Positions 54,498-63,157 of a stretch of DNA of 64,000 bases are shown here, piece after piece. The stretch spans positions 124,001 to 188,000 of the forward strand of contig CALCII010000012.1 in NCBI GenBank assembly GCA_937907395.1, read 5' to 3'. This DNA comes from an uncultured Chitinophagaceae bacterium. GTDB lineage: Bacteria; Bacteroidota; Bacteroidia; Chitinophagales; Chitinophagaceae. Position numbers and translations under genes: made by a program. The notes beneath the pieces were generated by a model. That model ran no database searches and was not told where the DNA came from. It worked only from the letters and a program-made list of their open reading frames with translations. The first letter of the stretch is position 1. The number at the start of each line of letters is the position of its first letter.

Positions 54498-56219
54498 TTA
54501 ACGCTTTGTGATATATGTCTCCCTTTCATTAAATCCTCCTAGCTCCAGAAACCAAAACCCGTCATTAAATTGAAATCCAAGATCCTGGTAAAAGTCTTTA
54601 ACCATGCCATTTTTAGGAGTTGGAATATATTCGCCTTTAATTCTGGAGTAACCTCTTGTTTTCAATTCTGAAACAATTGTGTTTAAAGCAAAATTCTCCA
54701 TCGTTCTTTTCAGAACCCTGCAACTCATAAACCATGAATCAATGAAAGCTGTATGTTCGCTCTCTTCAACCAACAAAATCACACATACCAATCCATTAGA
54801 CCCAAACTTATCATCCAATGTAAACGTAAAAGAGAAATGCTTTGCCGATTGAGCCATAGAGGCTATTTCCGATTCAGTATATCTGACCGTCCTGACATTA
54901 AATTGATTAGAACGGTTGGAAAGTTGTGCGACTCTGGGGGTATTGAACTTATTAAAAGGTTCTACCAGAGAAGTCATTCCCAGGCTTGTCAGATATTGGC
55001 TTTCCTTGCCGAACTGTTGTTTAAGATTTGTGCGCTCTGCATCGGCTTTATACAAAGCAGTACGTTGCACATCCTCATCTGAGAAACTAGTTGTTTCAAA
55101 GAGGTTCAGTCCATATAAATACTCAAGATAATTAGCGGGGTCTTCTGGCAGCTCCGGAACAGTAATCTCAGGAATCTGTTCCCTGACCATATTCCTTTCA
55201 AACGGGTTATCATCCAAAAAAACCATCGAATCAAAACCTATATTGAGCGTTTCCTGTATGAAATGAATATTATCAACTTTATTATTCCAATTAGCAACAA
55301 AAACAGAGATATCTTCTAATCTCAATACCATATCAGGATGCGAAAGGAATGGCTCTTTGGCGATTGACTCTGTGTTTTTACTGCACACACATACTATTAT
55401 GCCACGGCTTTTCAGTTTCTTTATCCAATATTGAAATTCTGTAAAGGCTTTGCCAATCCCAAGTTGGCCTATTTGTATATTTTCTAAACCATCGTCACCA
55501 ATAATTCCACCCCAAACGGTATTGTCAAGATCAAGAATCACACATTTGCGAATTTTTCCTTGAAAGGCGGCGACAATATCAAGTGTTCTATACGCTATTT
55601 CCGGTAACACATCCATACTGAGCACCATATCCGTATTGATATAAATGGATGGCTGAAAGAATGTTTGTCTACCTACCCTGTTCTGTATTGAGGAAAGATC
55701 ACATATAAAGAATCCCTGATTATCTGCAGCAAACATCATCAACTCGTAATTGATTTTCCGCAACTGAAAGAGAAAAGATGTGGCTATTGTATTTCCATAG
55801 TTCCCAAAAACCGCATCATCGATCTCATTGAAATTATAGCAGATGATTTTTGATTGGATTCGTTCCTTAACTGTTTCAGTAAGGATTTTCAAATGGCTCA
55901 CATGATCCTCCGCAAACTTTGAAAACGTATCCGGATTTCGTTTGTTATATCTCTCAAGCATACGATGTGATGAATGAAATATAAGCACGATGTCAGGATT
56001 AAACCTGTACAACTCAGAATTCTCATCAATAATTACTGACTCTATCTGATTAAAATCAGCCTCCCAGACATTCAGGCTTAATTGGTATTCATAAGCTGCA
56101 GCCTTAAGCGCATATACCAAAAACTGTGTGGAAGAATCACCAAGTACAGCCAGTTTTATCGTTTTAAAAGAAGAAAAATCCTTTTTGAGATTCAGCTTTA
56201 ACTGATTAAATGTTTTCAT
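54498..56219 (-). CDS. FkbH-like HAD-IIIC phosphatase/acyl loading enzyme
   Basis: A 573-residue multidomain protein. Residues 1-215 are an SGNH-like domain (KLAVLGDSSTQFLVYALK), 220-370 the HAD-IIIC domain with catalytic DLDNTVWGGIIGDDG and MVFLDDNPFERNMVREQ, and 420-573 a GNAT-like domain (DSWFMSCRVLKRTMENFAL). FkbH proteins load a glyceryl unit from 1,3-bisphosphoglycerate onto an ACP and dephosphorylate it. The ACP gene follows 28 bp downstream. I start at ATG 56219 rather than a TTG two codons earlier. Confidence 0.9.
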   Translation of the reverse strand: MKTFNQLKLNLKKDFSSFKTIKLAVLGDSSTQFLVYALKAAAYEYQLSLNVWEADFNQIESVIIDENSELYRFNPDIVLIFHSSHRMLERYNKRNPDTFSKFAEDHVSHLKILTETVKERIQSKIICYNFNEIDDAVFGNYGNTIATSFLFQLRKINYELMMFAADNQGFFICDLSSIQNRVGRQTFFQPSIYINTDMVLSMDVLPEIAYRTLDIVAAFQGKIRKCVILDLDNTVWGGIIGDDGLENIQIGQLGIGKAFTEFQYWIKKLKSRGIIVCVCSKNTESIAKEPFLSHPDMVLRLEDISVFVANWNNKVDNIHFIQETLNIGFDSMVFLDDNPFERNMVREQIPEITVPELPEDPANYLEYLYGLNLFETTSFSDEDVQRTALYKADAERTNLKQQFGKESQYLTSLGMTSLVEPFNKFNTPRVAQLSNRSNQFNVRTVRYTESEIASMAQSAKHFSFTFTLDDKFGSNGLVCVILLVEESEHTAFIDSWFMSCRVLKRTMENFALNTIVSELKTRGYSRIKGEYIPTPKNGMVKDFYQDLGFQFNDGFWFLELGGFNERETYITKR

Positions 56220-56244
56220 TATCAATACCTAAAAAAATTAAACG

Positions 56245-57375
56245 TTAACCAAGAATCGTATCCCCGTCATAAGGAGTAAAATACCAGTTATTCTTTTCAG
56301 ACAAAAACTCAGATAATTCAGCATCAGATGTATGATAAAAAACCGGAAAAGCTGCTGTTTTCCTGGGAACGTGATATACAGGGATATCTTCAGAACTTAT
56401 ATCCCTTACGAGATGAACTTCCATAACATCAGCACCATCTGTCAAGGAATATTTGATCATTGCTTTGATCAAAGCATTTTTCGCCGTTTCATTCAAATAC
56501 AAAATATCACCAACCTTATATCGCTTTATTTCAGGATTAGACACAACAGGTTCCAGGATAAGAGACGAATATCCTTCCAACCTGTTAGTTTCAGGGTTTC
56601 GATATACAAAGATCCTTTTCCGTTGTTCGTTCTTTACATCAGCATATACCCATTTCATCACTTCAGGGCTTCTGGACGCAATCAATCCGCTTGATGTTTC
56701 CAGGTATGAATTCCAGAATTCATGAAAATCAGGGGGAAGGTTTTCAATGGTAATCTGCTGTACCTCCTTTGTATTCCAGATCAACCTGCTTTTAACAGAT
56801 ACTGGTAGAAAATAATTAATAAATCTCGCCGGTATGTCAAGTGGAGCTAATACATTTCTATACTTAGCGAACTTTTCTTTGAGTAATTTTTCAATTCGCA
56901 ACGGAATTACTTGTGCATACCCAAAATCAGGATCAGGATAGCGCTTTGACAGAAACATAGAAAATATCTTACCTGTCTGTTCAATTGCTGTAGTAGTAAT
57001 TTTCAGATCGGCAGCCCGGCCATTAAACATGGCATCACATAAGGAATATGCAAATCGTCTGTATGATTTATGTATGGCCCAATTTGTTGAGATCTGAACA
57101 GTAATCATCTTTCCATTCAGGAAATAAACTCTTGGCATATACCCAAAAAAGCCAACAACTTTATCGCTGTCTATTAAAACCCATCCGTAAAAAACAGGTT
57201 CCTTACTTTCCTTGTAATAAGGATTATCATCCCAAAGCCGCTCCCAATGCTCTACTACGAGATCAGGCTTATCTGCCGGCGGCAAAGACAAACCCTCATC
57301 CCGCAGCATATCTGCGATAGCTAATGTATCTTCTTTAACAGCAGGACGGACGAAGACACCAGAAGAACCTATCAT
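56245..57375 (-). CDS. GNAT-fold acyltransferase-like protein
   Basis: A 376-residue protein with an N-terminal GNAT domain (VFVRPAVKEDTLAIADMLRD, VVGFFGYMPRVYFLNG, NWAIHKSYRRFAYSLCDAMF) and a second, weaker GNAT-like half. No specific family is known to me. It overlaps the deacetylase by 4 bp and is 19 bp before the FkbH-like gene. It may move the ACP-bound group onto a sugar amine or hydroxyl; this is inference from position. Confidence 0.7.
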   Translation of the reverse strand: MIGSSGVFVRPAVKEDTLAIADMLRDEGLSLPPADKPDLVVEHWERLWDDNPYYKESKEPVFYGWVLIDSDKVVGFFGYMPRVYFLNGKMITVQISTNWAIHKSYRRFAYSLCDAMFNGRAADLKITTTAIEQTGKIFSMFLSKRYPDPDFGYAQVIPLRIEKLLKEKFAKYRNVLAPLDIPARFINYFLPVSVKSRLIWNTKEVQQITIENLPPDFHEFWNSYLETSSGLIASRSPEVMKWVYADVKNEQRKRIFVYRNPETNRLEGYSSLILEPVVSNPEIKRYKVGDILYLNETAKNALIKAMIKYSLTDGADVMEVHLVRDISSEDIPVYHVPRKTAAFPVFYHTSDAELSEFLSEKNNWYFTPYDGDTILG

Positions 57376-58205
57376 TTGCTAAAAAAATATTTTAATTGAA
57401 AATTTCCCCACTGGGCAAGGAGGTGGTCCCTTTTTATAAGAAAAAGGTCATCTCCTTTTTGCATTTTACCACGATCTGTTGTAGCGAATGTTTTGTAGCC
57501 TAATTCTTTAGAAACTGGTGTGGTTATCTGAGGGTCAAAGCTTATGTTTACACGTCCCCACGGACATGCAAAATGATCACAGGGAATATTCAGTTCTTTT
57601 TCAATGATACGTTTGGAGATTTTTAATTCCTGCCTGATTTCTTCTTCAGAAAGCTTTTTTAAGTTAGCATGTGTTTTTGTATGTGAGCCAAAGCTAACCT
57701 TATGAGCCAGCATTTCACGACATTGTTCCCAACTAAGAAAAGAAAGCAATTTAGGATTGCCGGGCAAATTATCTTTTATCATTTGAATATCTGCTTCATT
57801 GTTTTCACTAAGCCCAATATAATCCGTAGGCAAATAAATGATCACAGGAATATCCAGGGAAGCTATTATTTCCATCATGTTTGTATAGCAACATCTATAA
57901 CCATCATCAAAACTCACGCAGAAATATCGCCCATCAACAGGTAAATCTCCATCCAGCATTTTCACAACCTCATCCATGGATATGAATTCACCAAAATTCC
58001 TTAAGTATTTCAATTGCCTATGAAAGCCCTTTCTTTCATCATCAAATACATGATGGTAATAAGGAAACCGGATCCAGTTATTCGTTTTTGAAACTGATTC
58101 TTTTACTGATAAAATACCAATAGCAGTATTCCGGGCAAAAGCCCTTAACTTGTCAGATACGGGTTCGCCATAGGTAAATTCTTTAAATGTTTTTACTAAC
58201 TCCAT
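57372..58205 (-). CDS. Polysaccharide deacetylase (NodB-like)
   Basis: A 277-residue CE4-family protein. Motif 1 is CVSFDDGYRCCYTNM (catalytic Asp pair), motif 2 FGSHTKTHANL (metal-binding His pair), motif 3 ACPWGRVN. It removes N-acetyl groups from sugars. It has no signal peptide that I can see, so it may act on a lipid-linked intermediate in the cytoplasm, unlike secreted deacetylases. Together with the acyltransferase downstream it could swap an N-acetyl for another acyl group. Confidence 0.88.
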   Translation of the reverse strand: MELVKTFKEFTYGEPVSDKLRAFARNTAIGILSVKESVSKTNNWIRFPYYHHVFDDERKGFHRQLKYLRNFGEFISMDEVVKMLDGDLPVDGRYFCVSFDDGYRCCYTNMMEIIASLDIPVIIYLPTDYIGLSENNEADIQMIKDNLPGNPKLLSFLSWEQCREMLAHKVSFGSHTKTHANLKKLSEEEIRQELKISKRIIEKELNIPCDHFACPWGRVNISFDPQITTPVSKELGYKTFATTDRGKMQKGDDLFLIKRDHLLAQWGNFQLKYFFSK

Positions 58206-58270
58206 ATTTTATTCTTCAAAACAAGAAAACGAAATTTCATTCTTACTTCTTTCCCAAAATAACAGCCAAC

Positions 58271-59503
58271 TCATTTTTCCAGCAAAGAGGATACATATAT
58301 AAGGAGATTCATTTTCTCCTGATCCCAATTGTCTGTGCTTAATGCATACTCGTATGACCGACTGCGATGTTTGGTCAGAAGGGATTCATTATTGTAGTAC
58401 ATCAAAAGCAGTTCGGCACAGGCTTTCACATTTCCCTGGCCATAAAGAACACCTGCTTCATTGTGTTCCTTACAAAAAGCAGTCTGGGCAATTGTATCTG
58501 AAAACAGAATGGCATTCCCCGATAACAAGTATATAAATAACTTGTTGGTAAGACATAATTCCCTGTTGAGGATATGAGGAACTTCACATGCAAGTCCAAT
58601 ATGATACATGCAAGCTACTTTTGTTAAGTCTTCTTCTTTTACAGGCGGCAAAAAAACCAACTGATCATTTGTCAATTCTTTTGAAGCAGCAAAGTCCCGG
58701 AAGTATAGCTTTAATTCTTCGGTACAATTACCAAGCAAGGACAAAGAAATATCGTTTTTGCCAGTAAGCGCAATGGCTTCAATTACAGTTTCCAATCCAC
58801 GGTTTTTACCTATAAACTGAGAAAACCAGAACAATTTCATTGGTTTAGAATCCAGTTCCTTAAACCCGGGAGCATACGCTAAAGGAAAACAGTTATTAAT
58901 AGTTTTAAATGGCACATTGGGATACAACTTCTTGTATTCATTTGTTATCTGCGGACTGGCAGTTGTTGCAGCATTCAGGAAGGGTACATATGAGTCCTCA
59001 ATGATTTTCAATTTCTGCCAATGCAATGAACCCTCATTATCTTCTCCTCTATGGAAATCTTCAAAATCAAAAACAGCTTTCGCTTTATGTTTTTTCGCTG
59101 CAGTAATAATTGCAGGCAAAGCGCCAGCATTATGACCGATATATAAATAGGCAGATTCTTTTTGTGCCTGCCTTTTTAACTCCTGACTAAACAAAACCAT
59201 TGACTTAATTGCTGCATCAAACTGATTGCCCCATAACCTGTACAAATACTGATAAAGTTTTTGCCTTACTCGGGATAACAGATATAACATCTTTGACTTT
59301 TCAGGATGATGCCCAACACATACCCATTTGATACCGGGATATTTGCCGAACAAAATCTGATCAAACTGATCTGCCCACACTGAAATCGGACAATACAAAA
59401 CTGTTACCGTGTAGCCCGCTTCATACAAAGCAATAGCCTCTTTAACCAAACGTGGATTTGCAGAAGGTTGGCCTGAGGAAACAAGAACACATCTTAATCC
59501 CAT
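58271..59503 (-). CDS. Glycosyltransferase, GT-B fold
   Basis: A 410-residue protein starting GLRCVLVSSGQPSANPRLVK, a pattern of GT4-like enzymes. The middle holds AKAVFDFEDFHRGE; the C-terminal half has MKLFWFSQFIGKNRGLETV and NRELCLTNKLFIYLLSGNAI. The usual E-x7-E donor motif is weak. It overlaps the FkbM gene by 10 bp. Confidence 0.8.
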   Translation of the reverse strand: MGLRCVLVSSGQPSANPRLVKEAIALYEAGYTVTVLYCPISVWADQFDQILFGKYPGIKWVCVGHHPEKSKMLYLLSRVRQKLYQYLYRLWGNQFDAAIKSMVLFSQELKRQAQKESAYLYIGHNAGALPAIITAAKKHKAKAVFDFEDFHRGEDNEGSLHWQKLKIIEDSYVPFLNAATTASPQITNEYKKLYPNVPFKTINNCFPLAYAPGFKELDSKPMKLFWFSQFIGKNRGLETVIEAIALTGKNDISLSLLGNCTEELKLYFRDFAASKELTNDQLVFLPPVKEEDLTKVACMYHIGLACEVPHILNRELCLTNKLFIYLLSGNAILFSDTIAQTAFCKEHNEAGVLYGQGNVKACAELLLMYYNNESLLTKHRSRSYEYALSTDNWDQEKMNLLIYVSSLLEK

Positions 59504-60204
59504 CTTTTATTAGAAATAAACGAGGAATCTTTTTTAATAAATAACAAATCAACCTGGTATAATGCATTATCAAACGGACGCCGCATAAACTGGCAAATAT
59601 CATACGCCTGAAAACCTCTTACATCCATAAACGCTACAACTTCTGCAAACAATGGCTCATTGAAAAGTTCAAGCATAGAGACTTCAAGTAAGCAAAACTC
59701 TGCGTGCTTTAGCGCTGATGTAGCACCACGTAAAACCTCCAGTTCGTACCCCTGTACATCTAATTTCAAAAAATCAGGAAACGGCATTCCTTTTCTTTGA
59801 AGAATTGCATCTACCGACTCACTTTTAATAGCAGTTGAATGGGAGTCACCGGAACTGGTAACATGACTAGCGGTTTCATTTTCCTGGAAATACAATTCCT
59901 TTCCGTCCTCCCCTGAAAGCAAAGCTATGTGATAGGCCACATTAGGAAATACTGAGCAGACTTGCTCAATCTGCTTCTCCTTACTTTTTTGGGCCTCCAC
60001 CATTAATACTTGTGCTGAAGGAAAGACTTCCAGAAAATCCCTTGTCCAATATCCCTCGTATGCCCCAATGTCCATTACAAAACCAGGGTTGTACCCAAGT
60101 TTCTTAAGATTTTGCAAGTTCCAATGTAACGAGGGCACGCCCAATCTTTCTTTTATAGAGCGCTTATACTTTGATGAGAGTATTTTTTTTAAGACAGATA
60201 TCAT
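59494..60204 (-). CDS. FkbM-family methyltransferase
   Basis: A 236-residue SAM-dependent O-methyltransferase. SAM site FVMDIGAYEGYWTRDFLE; family motif PDFLKLDVQGYELEVLRGA near the C-terminus. Family members methylate sugar or polyketide hydroxyls. In this locus it probably O-methylates a sugar. It is 1 bp from the next glycosyltransferase. Confidence 0.9.
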   Translation of the reverse strand: MISVLKKILSSKYKRSIKERLGVPSLHWNLQNLKKLGYNPGFVMDIGAYEGYWTRDFLEVFPSAQVLMVEAQKSKEKQIEQVCSVFPNVAYHIALLSGEDGKELYFQENETASHVTSSGDSHSTAIKSESVDAILQRKGMPFPDFLKLDVQGYELEVLRGATSALKHAEFCLLEVSMLELFNEPLFAEVVAFMDVRGFQAYDICQFMRRPFDNALYQVDLLFIKKDSSFISNKRWD

Positions 60205-60205
60205 A

Positions 60206-61231
60206 TTAGCATTTGAATAAGTTTAAATAAGAGGATGCTATTACAGGCACATCAAATTGTTGCTGACTGTAAGCTCGGCAGTTTGACCGATTGATTTCAT
60301 TCACCTTAGCAACAGCCCGAATCATTTCATTCTTACTTTGAGTGATATACCCTGTTACATTTTCGGTTACTACTTCAGGTACTGACCCTCTTCTGAAACC
60401 AATCACAGGTGTGCCACACGCCATCGCCTCAACCATAACCATACCAAACGGTTCATTCCATTCAATAGGAAAAAGTAAAGCTTTTGCCTGCCCCAGATAA
60501 TAATTTTTCTGTTCATCATTTAACGCTCCCGTATAGATTATCTGGCTCCCATCAATATGAGGGCGAATGTGCTGTTCAAAGTATAATTTCTCTTCCTCTA
60601 ATGGAGAAATATTTCCAGCAAGGATTAATCGGTTTCCTGTTGCCTTAGCCACCTCAATGGCAGTATGTGCTCCTTTAATTCTCTCAATACGTCCTAAAAA
60701 CATCAAAGGCGCATCTTCTGCAAGCGAAGGTTGTAATGTGTAATTACTAAATGGAATAGCATTGTAAACAGCTTCCCACTTACCCCCTGCTTTCACCCTG
60801 CTGATCAAATCTTTACTACAACCTGTATACACAAGATTCTTGTTGGGAAACTTATTAAGTACATTAATGTTACGGCTGCTTATCTCACGACCGTAAGTCA
60901 TAATTTTCTTTACCGGATAATTTAACACTGGCAATAAATATGCAAGCCTGCCAAAATTATGAATCAGATCAAACTTATTTCTGTGTGACCATAAAAACTT
61001 CCAGGCAACTGGGATTGCTTTACGAACATCCCACTTTTTTTGTGGAAATCCTTCCTTACCAAAAGGATGTACAGTACACCCTTCTACTACCGATCCGGAA
61101 GTAACCAACAAATGAACTTCGTGACCTAGCCTTGCATATTCTTTTGCAAACATATATACCAATCGCTCATGCCCGCCGTAACCTTTAGGCGGAACAAGAA
61201 TGCCAGGATCCATTACTATTAAAATCTTCAT
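60206..61231 (-). CDS. GT4-family glycosyltransferase
   Basis: A 341-residue GT-B enzyme. N-terminal PKGYGGHERLVYMFAKEYAR; donor-site NEPFGMVMVEAMACGTPVIG with a clear E-x7-E. FLGRIERIKGAHTAIEVAK is typical of GT4. Overlaps the upstream glycosyltransferase by 4 bp. Confidence 0.9.
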   Translation of the reverse strand: MKILIVMDPGILVPPKGYGGHERLVYMFAKEYARLGHEVHLLVTSGSVVEGCTVHPFGKEGFPQKKWDVRKAIPVAWKFLWSHRNKFDLIHNFGRLAYLLPVLNYPVKKIMTYGREISSRNINVLNKFPNKNLVYTGCSKDLISRVKAGGKWEAVYNAIPFSNYTLQPSLAEDAPLMFLGRIERIKGAHTAIEVAKATGNRLILAGNISPLEEEKLYFEQHIRPHIDGSQIIYTGALNDEQKNYYLGQAKALLFPIEWNEPFGMVMVEAMACGTPVIGFRRGSVPEVVTENVTGYITQSKNEMIRAVAKVNEINRSNCRAYSQQQFDVPVIASSYLNLFKC

Positions 61232-62553
61232 TCTGACTTACTGATTTGCTTATAGATCATATAATATTCCTTTGCCACATCTGTAAAACTTCGTGGCTTA
61301 GTAATATGTTGTCTCATTTGTGCAAGTATGGACGGATTGCTGACACATTGCTGCAGTTGATCCCTCAATGACTTAACATTATTAAAATCAAATAATAATC
61401 CTGTTTTGCCATGTTCAATTTGCTCTTCGTTTCCATAAACACCACTTGCAATTACAGGAATGCCAGCAGCCCTTGCCTCCTGAATCACCAGCGGACTCAT
61501 TTCTGAAAACGTAGAACACAAACAAAGTGCATCGTATTGTTTCATTACCTGAACCACATCTGACTGTTTCAGTTTACCCTTCCAGTTAATATTCCTGGAA
61601 TCGCTGGTTTGTTTCTTCCAGTAATTTTCATAATTAATATCATCTGAATTACCATAAATATCCAACCGGATGGCTGTTTGAGGTAACATTTGAATCGCCT
61701 CGATCAATAGATGCAATCCCTTGAATGGATTGATACGACCCAAAAACAGCAGTTTGATTGGTTTTGCACTTACCTTTTCCTGAATCGGCAAAGAGGAAAC
61801 AGCTGTTGGTAACCCTTGCGTCACAACCGTTATCTTTTTTTCCGGAACACCATTCAGCAATAAAACGATTTTATACCAGTTGGTTAATGATACAACTCTG
61901 TCGCAATGACTTATAAGAAGATCAAAATCCTTTTTTATTTTTCCTATCAATGATGCTGTTCCTAATGCAGTGCCCAATCGGTTACCCCATGCAGATACAT
62001 TAATACCCGTATTATGTATTCCCACCGATAATGGCACCAGCACAGGTGCTATCCCTTCAAAACCTCTTGATTGTAAAAAGCAACGGCTGCATTTTCGAAG
62101 GTCAATTTTTCCATCGCACAGATGCTTCCCATCCTGCACCATTGTTCCTGTTTTACAGGTATTGGTAGCAAGATGAAACGTCATTAACACAGCAGCCCCG
62201 CTTTCTTTGGCAGCCAGTACATGATGCACTGTAATTCCATTACTACCTGCTATCTCATGAAAATGAACAATACGAGGCTTTGTTTGCTGCAAAAACTGCT
62301 TGAATGTTTGTAATCCCTCCGGCTTTCTGAAACCCATGATGAGTGACCGGTCAACAACAGACGGTTCTGCATATCTTGTGACATTCAAACCATCGTATTC
62401 GTAAAAAACAGACAGATGATCTCCGTAGTTGGGAATCATTACTTCCACCTCCACACCTGATTGCTGCAATTGTTTACACAACGCCCAGGTGTACACCTCT
62501 GTTCCTGCTGTTTGTTGTGGAAGAAAATGATTTAAAACATGAAGCACTTTCAT
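61228..62553 (-). CDS. GT4-family glycosyltransferase with Cys-rich insert
   Basis: A 441-residue GT-B enzyme. N-terminal LHVLNHFLPQQTAGTEVYTW; donor-site FSEMSPLVIQEARAAGIPVI. A cysteine-rich insert (near residues 130-160) has TCKTGTMVQDGKHLCDGKID followed by CSRC, which could bind zinc or iron; similar inserts occur in other GT4 proteins. It overlaps the next gene by 4 bp. Confidence 0.88.
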   Translation of the reverse strand: MKVLHVLNHFLPQQTAGTEVYTWALCKQLQQSGVEVEVMIPNYGDHLSVFYEYDGLNVTRYAEPSVVDRSLIMGFRKPEGLQTFKQFLQQTKPRIVHFHEIAGSNGITVHHVLAAKESGAAVLMTFHLATNTCKTGTMVQDGKHLCDGKIDLRKCSRCFLQSRGFEGIAPVLVPLSVGIHNTGINVSAWGNRLGTALGTASLIGKIKKDFDLLISHCDRVVSLTNWYKIVLLLNGVPEKKITVVTQGLPTAVSSLPIQEKVSAKPIKLLFLGRINPFKGLHLLIEAIQMLPQTAIRLDIYGNSDDINYENYWKKQTSDSRNINWKGKLKQSDVVQVMKQYDALCLCSTFSEMSPLVIQEARAAGIPVIASGVYGNEEQIEHGKTGLLFDFNNVKSLRDQLQQCVSNPSILAQMRQHITKPRSFTDVAKEYYMIYKQISKSE

Positions 62554-62565
62554 TAATTAACTTTC

Positions 62566-63150
62566 TTATCGTCTGTAATTTTTAATAGTAAGTTCCTGTT
62601 TGTTCAAAACAATAGAGTTTGAAGGAACAGACTGGTGTATAACACAACCAGCCCCCACAATAACATTGTCACCTACATGCACTCCTTTCAGAACTATTAC
62701 TCCGGAACCAAACCAGCAATTGTTTCCAACTTTAATTGCTTCTGTTTTATAATCCTGATCGGCAATTCGCATAGATAAATTTTCATAACCATGATTATGA
62801 TCGTAGAATCTAACACCTTCACCAAAAAGGCAATCACTTCCTATAACAATTTCATGCAAACAATTAATCGTACAATAATTGTTAAAAAACACACGATCTC
62901 CGATAGTCAATCTTCCGTTATTACCAGAACGTATCTGGCAAAAATCTCTGAATAACACGCCAGCTCCAAGTTTCACCACAGAAGCGGAGCTATCAAAATG
63001 AACGGCAAAGGAGTGCCCGAATCCGAAATCCCGTCCACCCACAAATCTGCCCGGGTAATAATTCTTCCAGCGGGTGATTGCAATGGCATGAGTCAGCTTG
63101 GTCAATATTCTGTTCAGCCAGTTATATACTCTGAAAATAAATCGCAACAC
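62566..63150 (-). CDS. Left-handed beta-helix acyltransferase
   Basis: A 194-residue hexapeptide-repeat enzyme of the WcaF/maltose O-acetyltransferase type. Repeats are visible in WFGSGVIVLKGVHVGDNVIV and GRLTIGDRVFFNNYCTINC; the catalytic histidine is probably in FYDHNHGYEN. It likely acetylates a sugar hydroxyl using acetyl-CoA. Start is GTG, 7 bp after the preceding glycosyltransferase. Confidence 0.87.
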   Translation of the reverse strand: MLRFIFRVYNWLNRILTKLTHAIAITRWKNYYPGRFVGGRDFGFGHSFAVHFDSSASVVKLGAGVLFRDFCQIRSGNNGRLTIGDRVFFNNYCTINCLHEIVIGSDCLFGEGVRFYDHNHGYENLSMRIADQDYKTEAIKVGNNCWFGSGVIVLKGVHVGDNVIVGAGCVIHQSVPSNSIVLNKQELTIKNYRR

Positions 63151-63157
63151 AACCAGG

